64,000 nt of DNA from Streptomyces echinatus. GTDB lineage: Bacteria; Actinomycetota; Actinomycetes; Streptomycetales; Streptomycetaceae. The notes below the pieces were generated by a model, which saw only the letters and a list, made by a program, of their open reading frames with translations, did not search any database and was not told where the DNA came from. This document shows positions 39,495-46,978 of this stretch, piece after piece. Numbering within the stretch: position 1 is the first letter of the stretch; every line of letters begins with the position of its first letter. The stretch is taken from assembly GCF_014203595.1 (NCBI RefSeq), contig NZ_JACHJK010000005.1, positions 340,105 through 404,104 on the forward strand, given 5' to 3'. A program made the translations under genes and the position numbers.

Positions 39495-41129
39495 TCAGCC
39501 CCCGTTCCGTAGCACGCTTGCGACAATCGGCCCGGCGGCGTCGATGCCGTGCCCGCCGTCCTGGACCAGGGCCGCCGCCGCCATGTCGTCGCGGTAACCG
39601 GCGAACCAGCTGTCCGGCCTGGCCTCCCCGTCGACCTCGGCCGACCCGGTCTTCGCGCCGACGTCCCCGCCCAGTCTCGCCATCACGCCCGCCGCGGTGC
39701 CGCTGTGCGCGGTGCGGCTCATCATCGCGCGCAGCTGCTGGACGGTGGCCGACGACAGTCCACGCGCGCGTGCCGGTTCACGGCCGTCCAGCTTCAGCGG
39801 CACCACCACCGGCTGGCGGAAGGCGCCGGACATCGCGGTCGCCGTCACGGACGCCATGTTCAGCGGGCTCATCTGGACCTGGCCCTGGCCGATCAGGGCC
39901 GCCGCCGTGTCGGGACCGCCGGCGGCCGGCACCCGGCCGTCGAACGACGGCACGCCGATCTGCCAGTTGTCCCGTCCGAGCCCGAACCGGTCCTCGGCCT
40001 CCCGGGTGAGGGAGTCCACCTTCACCTCGTCCGCGAACTTGATGAAGGCCGTGTTGCAGGAGCGGGCGAAGCTCTCGGAGAGGGTGGCGTGCCCGTCCGG
40101 CTCCAGGCCCTTGAGATTGTGGAAGGTCTGGCCCTCCGACATGGCGTCAGACGGGCAGGGCGCGGGGCCGTTCGCCGTGGTGAGGCCGTTGTCGATGAGG
40201 GTCGCGGCGCTGATGATCTTCATGGTGGAGCCGGGCGCGCGCTCGCCCAGGAGGGCCGCGTCGAAGGCGTCCCGGCGGTTGTTGGCGAGGGCGAGGATCT
40301 CGCCGGTGCTCGGCTTGACGGCCACCACGGAGGACTCGGGATACTTCAGGACGGCCTTCTCGGCCGCCGCCTGGGCGCTCGCGCTGAGCGTCGTCGGAAG
40401 CTTGCCGGGCCTGCCCTCGGCCAGGGTGAGGAGCGTGGTGTCCGCGGCCTGGCTGCCGTCCGCCGCCGTCTGATGGCGTATCACCAGTTCCACGCCGGGC
40501 CGGCCGCCGGTCTTGTCGCCGTACCGTCTGCGCAACTCGTCCAGGACCGGGCCGAGGGACGGGTACTTCCGCCGCGTCAGCACCGTGCCGTCGCGGTCGA
40601 CGGCCTCGATCTCCGGAGCGGCCGACGTGCCGGTGGTGAGCGTGTCCCCCTTGTGCAGCCGGGGGTGGACGACGGAGGGCTGCCAGTCGACCAGCGCGCG
40701 GTGCGAGGTCTCACCGCGGACGACCGTCAGTGCGCTCCGGTAGGAGAGCGGGTGGGAGGTGCCGCCGTACGACACCGTCGCCCGCACCGTGAAGGGCACG
40801 GTGTCGCCCGTGGCCCTGCCGGGCGCGATCCGCACCCCGCCGATGTGCGCGTCGCCGCCGTAGGCCGTCAGCAGTTCCCGGGCCGCCTCCGGGAAGTTGG
40901 TGTACGACGCCGCGGCCGCCGCGTCGCCCTTCTCCCAGGCGGCGAAGAACGCCCCGGTCGTCTCCTTCACCTCGGAGCCGCTCGGCGGGCCCGTCTCGAC
41001 GGCCGCCGCGCCTCCCGTGCCGCCGTCGCCGCTCAGCGCGGACCCGAAGGTGTAGACCCCGTAACCGGCGCCGCCCAGCAGCGTGACGCACACGCCGCCG
41101 ATGACGGCCGCCTTGACCCCGTTGCGCAT
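39495..41129 (-). CDS. Penicillin-binding transpeptidase, NTF2-like N-domain (copy B)
   Basis: The 544-aa paralogue of the downstream PBP has an N-terminal anchor (AAVIGGVCVTLLGGAGYGVYTF). A MecA-like domain follows (FFAAWEKGDAAAAASYTNFP), then a transpeptidase with STMK (about 302), SCN (about 356) and KTG (about 491). ATG 41129 follows GGGAGGGG by 10 nt; an in-frame ATG at 41171 lacks such a site. The 96-bp gap to copy A is short enough for cotranscription. A perfect palindrome, TTGAACGCGTTCAA (41158-41171), lies just upstream. Confidence 0.92.
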   Translation of the reverse strand: MRNGVKAAVIGGVCVTLLGGAGYGVYTFGSALSGDGGTGGAAAVETGPPSGSEVKETTGAFFAAWEKGDAAAAASYTNFPEAARELLTAYGGDAHIGGVRIAPGRATGDTVPFTVRATVSYGGTSHPLSYRSALTVVRGETSHRALVDWQPSVVHPRLHKGDTLTTGTSAAPEIEAVDRDGTVLTRRKYPSLGPVLDELRRRYGDKTGGRPGVELVIRHQTAADGSQAADTTLLTLAEGRPGKLPTTLSASAQAAAEKAVLKYPESSVVAVKPSTGEILALANNRRDAFDAALLGERAPGSTMKIISAATLIDNGLTTANGPAPCPSDAMSEGQTFHNLKGLEPDGHATLSESFARSCNTAFIKFADEVKVDSLTREAEDRFGLGRDNWQIGVPSFDGRVPAAGGPDTAAALIGQGQVQMSPLNMASVTATAMSGAFRQPVVVPLKLDGREPARARGLSSATVQQLRAMMSRTAHSGTAAGVMARLGGDVGAKTGSAEVDGEARPDSWFAGYRDDMAAAALVQDGGHGIDAAGPIVASVLRNGG

Positions 41130-41157
41130 GGCGCGGAAACCCCTCCCGTTCAACCTG

Positions 41158-41171
41158 TTGAACGCGTTCAA
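41158..41171. promoter_or_regulatory. Palindrome upstream of PBP copy B
   Basis: Perfect 14-bp palindrome TTGAACGCGTTCAA with a central CG, flanked by CCTG and CAGG. The form resembles LacI/GalR-type operators. It lies 29-42 bp before the PBP start. The regulator is unknown. Confidence 0.45.
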
Positions 41172-41281
41172 AACAGGTGTGCGGGAGCACTGTAAGCGGT
41201 TGTGGCGCCGGGGTGGCCGAAGTTGTCTGAACCGTGACCGAGGCTGACCGTCCGCCTCCGTCGATCGACCTCATCCGGGGT

Positions 41282-43327
41282 TCACCGGAGGATCGGGGGG
41301 CCGACGCGGGCGATGAGGAGGGCGATGTCGTCCTGCGCGGGGCTCGGGGCGAGGCGGTCGATGAGGGTGTCGGCCAGCTCGTCGAGGGACGGATGGGTGC
41401 CGGCGAGGAGGCGGGTGAGCTCCTCCAGGCGCTCGTCGAGGTCGTGCTCCCGGGCCTCGACGAGCCCGTCGGTGTAGAGGACGAGCACGGTCCCGGGAAC
41501 GACGGGGACGTCGGTGGTCGTGAAGGAGATGCCACCGATGCCCAGCGGTGCGCCGGAGGGCAGGTCGACGAGGCGGGCGGTGCCGTCGGGGGCGATCAGG
41601 GCGGGCGGGGGGTGACCGGCCCGGGCGAGCCGGCAGCGGTTGGCCGCGGCGTCACAGACGCCGTACAGGCACGTGGCCAGGATCGGGCCGTCGAGGTCCT
41701 GCATCGTCTGGTCGAGATGGTGCAGCAGCTGGTCGGGGGGCAGGTCCAGGCGGGCCAGGGCACGGAGGGTGCTGCGCATCTGCCCCATGACGGCGGCGGC
41801 GGGGATGCCGTGCCCCATGACGTCGCCGATGGCCAGGGCGGCCCTGCCGGGAGTCATGGCGGCCACGTCGTACCAGTCGCCGCCCACCTCGTTGGCGTCG
41901 GAGGCGGGCAGATAGCGGTGGGCGATCTCGATACCGCCGGGAGGGCTGAAACTGCGGGGCAGCATGCTCCGCTGCAGCGTCAGAGCCGTGTCGTGCTCAC
42001 GGGCGTAGCGGAGGGCGTTGTCGATGGCCACGGCGGCCTTGGCGGCGATCTCCTCGGCATCGGACAGCTCGTCCCCCGCGAACGGGCCGGGGTTCTCCGC
42101 CCGCCACAGACCGACCGCGCCCAGCAGTGTGCGCCGCGAGTACAGCGGGGTGGTGATCAGCGAGTGCATGCCGTAGTCCAGCAGCCTGCGGGCCCGGTGG
42201 CCGTGCCGGGCCTGCCACGCGGAGGCAGTCCGCAGGTCCGGCACGAAGACCGCGTCCGCGGTCGAGAGCGCGATCTGCGCGCCCACGGGATCGAGCGGCG
42301 GGGCGTCGCGGACCCCGCCCAGGGCGACGCGGCGAGCCCATGCGCCCTGGCCGGCGAGCGACTCGTCGACGAGCAGGACGGGCAGGGCCAGATCGACGGT
42401 GACGAAGTCGGCGAAGCGCGGGACCAGCACGCGCACCAGCTCCCGCGCGGTCTGCTCCGCGTCGAGGGTCGTGCCGATGGCGATGCTGGCCTCGTACAGC
42501 AGCCCGAGGCGCTCATGAGCGTGACGTGCCTGCTCGCGGCTCTCCTCCAGGGAGCGGGCCATGGTGTTGAACGACGTCCCGAGCTGCCCGATCTCGCCCC
42601 GGCCGGCTTCGGGCATCCGCACGGCGAGGTCGCCGCCGGCGAGCCGGGACGCCACGCCGGCCGCCTTGCGGACCGGCCAGACGACGGCCCGGACCACGTA
42701 CCCGGCGAAGGTCGCGATGAGGAGCATGGAGCCCGCGAGGCCGACCGACGCCGCCACGACCGCTTCCCGGGCGTCCTCGTCGGCCGCGCTCTCACGCGCC
42801 GTGATCACGGCTTCCTGGGTCGACTCGTACCGGTCGAACTGCTTGCGGAGCGCGTCGACGCGCCGCTTCCCCTCCAGCGTCGCCGCCACACCGTGTGCCT
42901 GGTGATCACCTCGGCTCGCGGCCGTGACCAGCGGAATCGAGTAGTCGTGGATGAGGGAGTCGCCGGCCCGCTCGATGTCCCGGGCCAGTGCCTTCTGCCC
43001 GGGGGTGGCGCTGAGGCGCACGAGTTCCCGTGCCTGGCCGGAGAACGCGGTCCGGGCGGCCTGCCACGGTTCGAGGAACTGCTTCCCCCCGGTGATGACG
43101 AAGCCGCGCTGGCCCGTCTCCAGGTCGACGACGAGTCCCTCGACCGTCCTCGCCTGGGCGAGCGCCGCCCGCGCGTGACGGTCGGCGGCCGTCGACGCGC
43201 CGAGCCCGATGATCGTCCAGAGCAGCATCGTGAAGGCGAGCCCGATCAACAGGACGAGCAGTCCACCGGCGACGGCGGTGAGGGGCACCAGCCCCACACG
43301 TGCGCACCTCTTCCGTGGACCTGACAT
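41282..43327 (-). CDS. SpoIIE-type PP2C phosphatase with CHASE3, HAMP and GAF domains
   Basis: A 681-aa membrane sensor phosphatase. In order: TM1 (about 13-37), an extracytoplasmic CHASE3-like helical domain (VVDLETGQRGFVITGGKQFLEPW), TM2 (about 195-215), HAMP (VVWPVRKAAGVASRLAGGDLAVRMPE), a GAF domain (about 280-430), and PP2C/SpoIIE with ANEVGGDWYDV, GDVMGHGIPAAAVMGQMRS and LYTDGLVEAR metal-binding segments. It probably dephosphorylates an anti-sigma-factor antagonist in response to an external signal. No sigma or anti-sigma gene is adjacent. ATG 43327 was chosen. Confidence 0.93.
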   Translation of the reverse strand: MSGPRKRCARVGLVPLTAVAGGLLVLLIGLAFTMLLWTIIGLGASTAADRHARAALAQARTVEGLVVDLETGQRGFVITGGKQFLEPWQAARTAFSGQARELVRLSATPGQKALARDIERAGDSLIHDYSIPLVTAASRGDHQAHGVAATLEGKRRVDALRKQFDRYESTQEAVITARESAADEDAREAVVAASVGLAGSMLLIATFAGYVVRAVVWPVRKAAGVASRLAGGDLAVRMPEAGRGEIGQLGTSFNTMARSLEESREQARHAHERLGLLYEASIAIGTTLDAEQTARELVRVLVPRFADFVTVDLALPVLLVDESLAGQGAWARRVALGGVRDAPPLDPVGAQIALSTADAVFVPDLRTASAWQARHGHRARRLLDYGMHSLITTPLYSRRTLLGAVGLWRAENPGPFAGDELSDAEEIAAKAAVAIDNALRYAREHDTALTLQRSMLPRSFSPPGGIEIAHRYLPASDANEVGGDWYDVAAMTPGRAALAIGDVMGHGIPAAAVMGQMRSTLRALARLDLPPDQLLHHLDQTMQDLDGPILATCLYGVCDAAANRCRLARAGHPPPALIAPDGTARLVDLPSGAPLGIGGISFTTTDVPVVPGTVLVLYTDGLVEAREHDLDERLEELTRLLAGTHPSLDELADTLIDRLAPSPAQDDIALLIARVGPPILR

Positions 43328-43368
43328 GCACAATCCCCTACCCTGCGCACGAACCGACGGCCGAGCCG

Positions 43369-43537
43369 TCAGCAGGGCGGGCTCGCGGTGAGCTCCGTCC
43401 CCTTGAGTCTAGGTGGGCCGCGCCCGACCCGCCGGGGACGGACCACCCGCTGGTCCCAGGTGTCCAGCCACATCCGTGAGCGCCACTGGTGGATGGGGAT
43501 CACCTGGCCGGTGTGCAGGGGCCAGAAGTAGATGGAG
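43369..43537 (-). pseudogene. Stranded 3' remnant of pmt
   Basis: The minus strand encodes IYFWPLHTGQVIPIHQWRSRMWLDTW, nearly the same as the C-terminus of the real Pmt 3.5 kb away (IYFWPLYTGQAIPIDQWRSRMWLDTWV). Homology covers only the last 25 or so codons. Upstream it changes abruptly to unrelated sequence, and downstream the frame runs on past the normal stop for another 38 codons. No intact mannosyltransferase can be made from it. Confidence 0.85.
43460..43537 (-). repeat. pmt-end duplication, left copy (putative attachment site)
   Basis: 78 bp aligned without gaps to 46989-47066 with about 8 mismatches. The longest shared run is CAGGGGCCAGAAGTAGATG. Together the two copies bracket about 3.5 kb of accessory DNA. 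Confidence 0.8.
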
Positions 43538-43586
43538 TCGCCGTATCGCGGCTGGCGCAGCGGCTGCATGCCGGGGAGGGGCGAAA

Positions 43587-44297
43587 GTGGAACGAGGACG
43601 GGCTTCGGCGTTGGTCTCGGTGGCTATGGCAGCGCTGGTCGTCGTCGCCATAGGCACGGCCAAGTCGTCATCCGATCCGGACAAGAACGCGCTGACGTTC
43701 ACGTATCACCGGGAAAGCGGCGACAACTACATCAGCCAGACAGTGTCCATCAGGAACACCACCAGGGGCTCGGTCGTCCCTGTATTGGCGTTCACCGCGC
43801 TTGACCGGCACGGTCACCGGCTACCAGGGGTGCAGGTCCGAACCGTCTACGGCAGCGACAGTGGCCGTTTGGTCGTTCCTTACGGGTGGGGTTACGACAT
43901 CCTGCGCTTCTCGGGATCCGGCGAGCATCAGGTGTACGACGTTCGCGTCACCGTTGCTCACCTGGCCACCGCCAAGGTCCCGGCCAACATCCACCCGGTG
44001 ACCGCCCAGCCGCTGGACGCTGCTGGGCGCGCCGTGAGCAAGTTTTCCCGCTTCACCGCCGTGCGCGTGACGAACCCCGACGCCTTCGCGGTCAAGGTGC
44101 GTGTCGCCTACCTCGTCTACGACCAGCCGGTTGAGGGCGAGACGCAGCAAGCGATCTCCGTCACCCCCGTCGGAGGGCTGGTCCGCGTCCCGGCTGACGG
44201 TACGGCAGTCGTGAAGGTCACCGGCGATGCCGCCCGCGCGGTCGCCAGATACTCCGACGGCCCGGCAGTGAGCGTCAAGGCCTACAACTCCCAGTGA
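43587..44297 (+). CDS. Orphan membrane-anchored or secreted protein
   Basis: Not recognised. The 236-aa protein has an N-terminal signal or anchor helix (ASALVSVAMAALVVVAIG, about 7-25). A predicted beta-rich exterior domain follows (LTFTYHRESGDNYISQTVSIRNTT, VPVLAFTALDRHGHRLPGV, YDVRVTVAHLATAKVP), without cysteines. GTG 43587 has GGGGAGGGG 5-6 nt upstream, and codon bias is moderately weaker than in flanking backbone genes. It lies just inside the left pmt repeat, facing the hairpin at 44303. It may be a substrate or partner of the membrane protein encoded opposite. Confidence 0.75.
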   Translation: MERGRASALVSVAMAALVVVAIGTAKSSSDPDKNALTFTYHRESGDNYISQTVSIRNTTRGSVVPVLAFTALDRHGHRLPGVQVRTVYGSDSGRLVVPYGWGYDILRFSGSGEHQVYDVRVTVAHLATAKVPANIHPVTAQPLDAAGRAVSKFSRFTAVRVTNPDAFAVKVRVAYLVYDQPVEGETQQAISVTPVGGLVRVPADGTAVVKVTGDAARAVARYSDGPAVSVKAYNSQ

Positions 44298-44302
44298 CCA
44301 GG

Positions 44303-44325
44303 GGCGGCGGGCTGCTCCCGCCGCC
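44303..44325. terminator. Hairpin terminator between convergent island genes
   Basis: Perfect 9-bp stem GGCGGCGGG and CCCGCCGCC with a 5-nt loop CTGCT. It lies between the stops at 44297 (plus) and 44334 (minus). Confidence 0.8.
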
Positions 44326-44333
44326 AAGAGGGA

Positions 44334-45179
44334 TCAATATTTCTGCCAACTTGTGAGGTTTATCCATGTCGCACATCTATTGCGCTTGATTCGTCTTGCT
44401 CGGCGAACGATCTCCGAGTTTTTACCCACGGTCCCGAAGTCGGCGCGCGCAGCATCGGCGAGGCGCCTCACTTCTTCGCACAAGGTTACATCCGGATCGC
44501 CTTTAGCGTCAGCCAGCATCATCGCGCTTAGTGCCCAGTAGATGCGGGTGAAGTGGCGCGCTTCCATCCTGATGTATCTATTTCTTTTTCCTTCCGACTT
44601 GGTTATGCTGAGTGCTGCTGAATATTCCGTGTTCATCTTGGCCAGATCCAGGTTCTGAGCGGCAACATCTGCAAGCACTCGATGTGCCTGCAGAGCCTCC
44701 AGTGGATCCGTCATCCGCAAGCCGCCGGCTCCGTCGGGCTCCATTCGGGCAGATAATCTCAATGCTCGCTGGCCCATGCGCTCGGCAAGTTCGAGGTCGG
44801 TGGTTGAAAGGGTTAGGAATAGTCCTATTAGTCGATAGGTTGAAGCGCTCAAGTGAAGCTTGTCCTGGCCGTATTGTGCAATAAGGGCGTCTATTTGGCT
44901 GGCGAGTGTGACGATTTCATTTCGTCGAGCGTTACCACCTGTACGGTCGAACTCGCTCATCTGTACGACGTATTGCGAGATTTCGTTACGGGCCAGGTCT
45001 TGCCCCTGTGCATCGGCGAGGTTTCTCGAAGCGCTGACACCGTAGAAGGCGGAGATTGTGGCAGCAATGGCGGACAGTAAGGCGATGACAGTACTGGCGA
45101 CGGCTGCTCTGGCAGACAACCGTTCGATGCTTGACGGAGGTGTCCCGCTGCGTCGGGCCCTTATGACACGACGAGGCAA
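44334..45179 (-). CDS. Orphan membrane-anchored helical protein, AT-rich
   Basis: Not recognised. The 281-aa protein has a basic N-terminus, one membrane helix at about 26-47 (VASTVIALLSAIAATISAFYGV), then a long helical cytoplasmic domain with TPR-like spacing (ERMGQRALRLSARMEP ... LEALQAHRVLADVAAQNLDLAKMN). Base composition is clearly lower in GC than the rest of the window, and third positions are often A/T, so this gene was probably acquired. The TTG 45179 start is supported by GGAGG (45188-45192) with an 8-nt spacer. Confidence 0.75.
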   Translation of the reverse strand: MPRRVIRARRSGTPPSSIERLSARAAVASTVIALLSAIAATISAFYGVSASRNLADAQGQDLARNEISQYVVQMSEFDRTGGNARRNEIVTLASQIDALIAQYGQDKLHLSASTYRLIGLFLTLSTTDLELAERMGQRALRLSARMEPDGAGGLRMTDPLEALQAHRVLADVAAQNLDLAKMNTEYSAALSITKSEGKRNRYIRMEARHFTRIYWALSAMMLADAKGDPDVTLCEEVRRLADAARADFGTVGKNSEIVRRARRIKRNRCATWINLTSWQKY

Positions 45180-45581
45180 CGTGCAACCTCCCTAGCCCTC
45201 TGCCCACTGAGTGACCTATCGAGTGCCACCGTGACGTACCTGACTCGGCCCGTACAACCCGAGGCGGCCACTAGAGGGTAGGAACAGATCTCCGTAGTTG
45301 TGGGGTGGGCATGGGGGGATGTAGGGCGAGACGCCGGAGTCTGTGAAGTCGGCTGAACGCTTGAGGCCGTGACGTCGCTCCTGAGGAGTGCGCAAGCCAC
45401 ATCGGGAGTTGAGCCGCGCTCGCTTCTTCGGGTGGCTGTGGTCCTTCTGGAGCAGGACAAGTTGCTGATGCTTGGTCCTGCGGGATGCGCTGGACAGGTG
45501 GTCGGGAATCGGAGTGCTGATGGGCTTCGTCGTGTTGCACGTCGGCGTGGTGTTCGCCAGCGTCGGCATCAGGGCAGATCG
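45180..45581. other. Divergent intergenic region of the island
   Basis: About 400 bp between the TTG-started orphan (minus) and the pentapeptide gene (plus). Both strands have open frames, but none shows Streptomyces codon bias, a ribosome site or a recognisable domain. The composition is mixed, AT-richer than backbone. It probably holds both promoters and perhaps decayed gene sequence. Confidence 0.4.
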
Positions 45582-46712
45582 GTGCTGCCCAGGTCCGAGA
45601 ACCGTGACCGGGCGCAGTGGGTGGGTCTGATCGCGGCCGGCCTCCCAGGGCTCGCCGCTCTGGGAGCACTGCTCTTTACCTGGATGCAGGTCGGACAGGC
45701 CAGCAAGGAACTGCGGATCTCCGAACAGGGACAGATCACCACTCGGTTCAACACCGCAATCGGCAATCTGGGGTCGCAGTCCCTGGACATCCGTCTGGGT
45801 GGCATCTACGCCCTGCGGCGCATCATGGAGGACTCCGCACGCGACCACCCCGCGGTCGTCTCCGTACTGAGCGCCTTCGCACAGGAGCATGCCGGGTCGA
45901 GTGCAGAAAGCTTGAAAAAACCGCTCGACGACACTAGACCCTTTGTTAACACGCCGAAGCCAGACGTCCAGGCAGCCATCGACACGCTGGCCAGACGCAA
46001 CCCCGACCGAGACGCCGGAGCGGTCATCGACCTCAGCAAGACCGATCTCCGTCACCTCCGCTTTCCTGGCGAAGCCGCCATCAGGCTCCCTAGGGTGGTC
46101 TTGATCGAGGCGGACTTGCGCCAGGCCTATCTGTCAGGAGCGGACCTTCGGGCCTCGAATCTGTACAGCGCACACCTGGACAACGCTTGGCTGGACAAGG
46201 CCAACCTCCAGGGCGCCGCCCTGTACAGGGCGAGCTTGGCCGGCGCAGCCCTATGGGGCGCGAACCTGCGGGGCGTGGACCGGACATGCGCGGAGCTGGG
46301 GCCAACCAAGCGAGGAGAGTGCGTTGACCTGCATGATTCCCAGCTAAACGGCGCGGATCTTCGGAACGCCAAGTTGAGCGACGTGAACCTTCAGGATGCG
46401 TTCTTGCGGAGCGCAGACCTTCGTGACGCGGACCTCGCTCGCGCGAATCTGACCCATGCGGACTTTACGGTGTTTAGTGGTGCCAAGGCGGCTGGCGTGT
46501 CGCTGGAGGGCGCAGGGCGGGCCGGCGCGGATCTTCGAAACGCGAAGTTGAGAGACGCGAACCTTCAGGGAGCGTTCTTGGCGGGTGCTGACCTTCGTGG
46601 CGCGGACCTCACTCGCGCGAACCTGACCGACGCGGACTTCAGTGGCGCCAAGCTGGACGGCGCCAAGCTGGACGGTGCAAAGCAGGACGGCACGACCGGG
46701 CTGCCGAGATGA
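45582..46712 (+). CDS. Membrane-anchored pentapeptide repeat protein
   Basis: A 376-aa protein. A membrane helix at about 13-34 (LIAAGLPGLAALGALLFTWMQV) is followed by the conserved SEQGQITTRFNTAIGNLGSQSLDIRLGGIYALRRIM segment of Streptomyces pentapeptide proteins. Two blocks of A(D/N)LxX repeats come next (about 190-240 and 260-370; for example ADLRGADLTRANLTDADFSGA), forming a right-handed quadrilateral beta-helix. Function is unknown; some soluble pentapeptide proteins protect DNA gyrase, but the anchored type is uncharacterised. GTG 45582 with AGGG upstream is my choice; the frame stays open back to 45369, but that part looks non-coding. Confidence 0.85.
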   Translation: MLPRSENRDRAQWVGLIAAGLPGLAALGALLFTWMQVGQASKELRISEQGQITTRFNTAIGNLGSQSLDIRLGGIYALRRIMEDSARDHPAVVSVLSAFAQEHAGSSAESLKKPLDDTRPFVNTPKPDVQAAIDTLARRNPDRDAGAVIDLSKTDLRHLRFPGEAAIRLPRVVLIEADLRQAYLSGADLRASNLYSAHLDNAWLDKANLQGAALYRASLAGAALWGANLRGVDRTCAELGPTKRGECVDLHDSQLNGADLRNAKLSDVNLQDAFLRSADLRDADLARANLTHADFTVFSGAKAAGVSLEGAGRAGADLRNAKLRDANLQGAFLAGADLRGADLTRANLTDADFSGAKLDGAKLDGAKQDGTTGLPR

Positions 46713-46978
46713 GCGCTAGTCGCGCTGGTTGGCGGACTGCTTGTGCGCGAGTCTCTTCGCCTCCCAACCAGCCGTGCATCAATCCCCCAGGGCGTCCCTC
46801 GGCCGTGCCTGCTATCAGGGGAAGCGCAGGGCGTGGGCGGAGCCCGCTGTAAACCTGCCGGTCGCGCTGGCTGGGCCGACTACGGGCCGTCTGGGGGCAG
46901 CCATTGACGACCTCGGATAACCAACAACGACCAGGACGGCCCGGCGTCCTGCCGAGCCGTCCTAGCGCGTCTGCCCCG

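Noticed and set aside
45369..45581. N-terminal extension of the pentapeptide protein
   Set aside because: The frame stays open, but the translated stretch is Arg-rich without codon bias. A GTG with a ribosome site at 45582 precedes the conserved helix.
46729..46920. Small open frame between the pentapeptide gene and pmt
   Set aside because: No ribosome site, no codon bias and no recognisable sequence; treated as intergenic.
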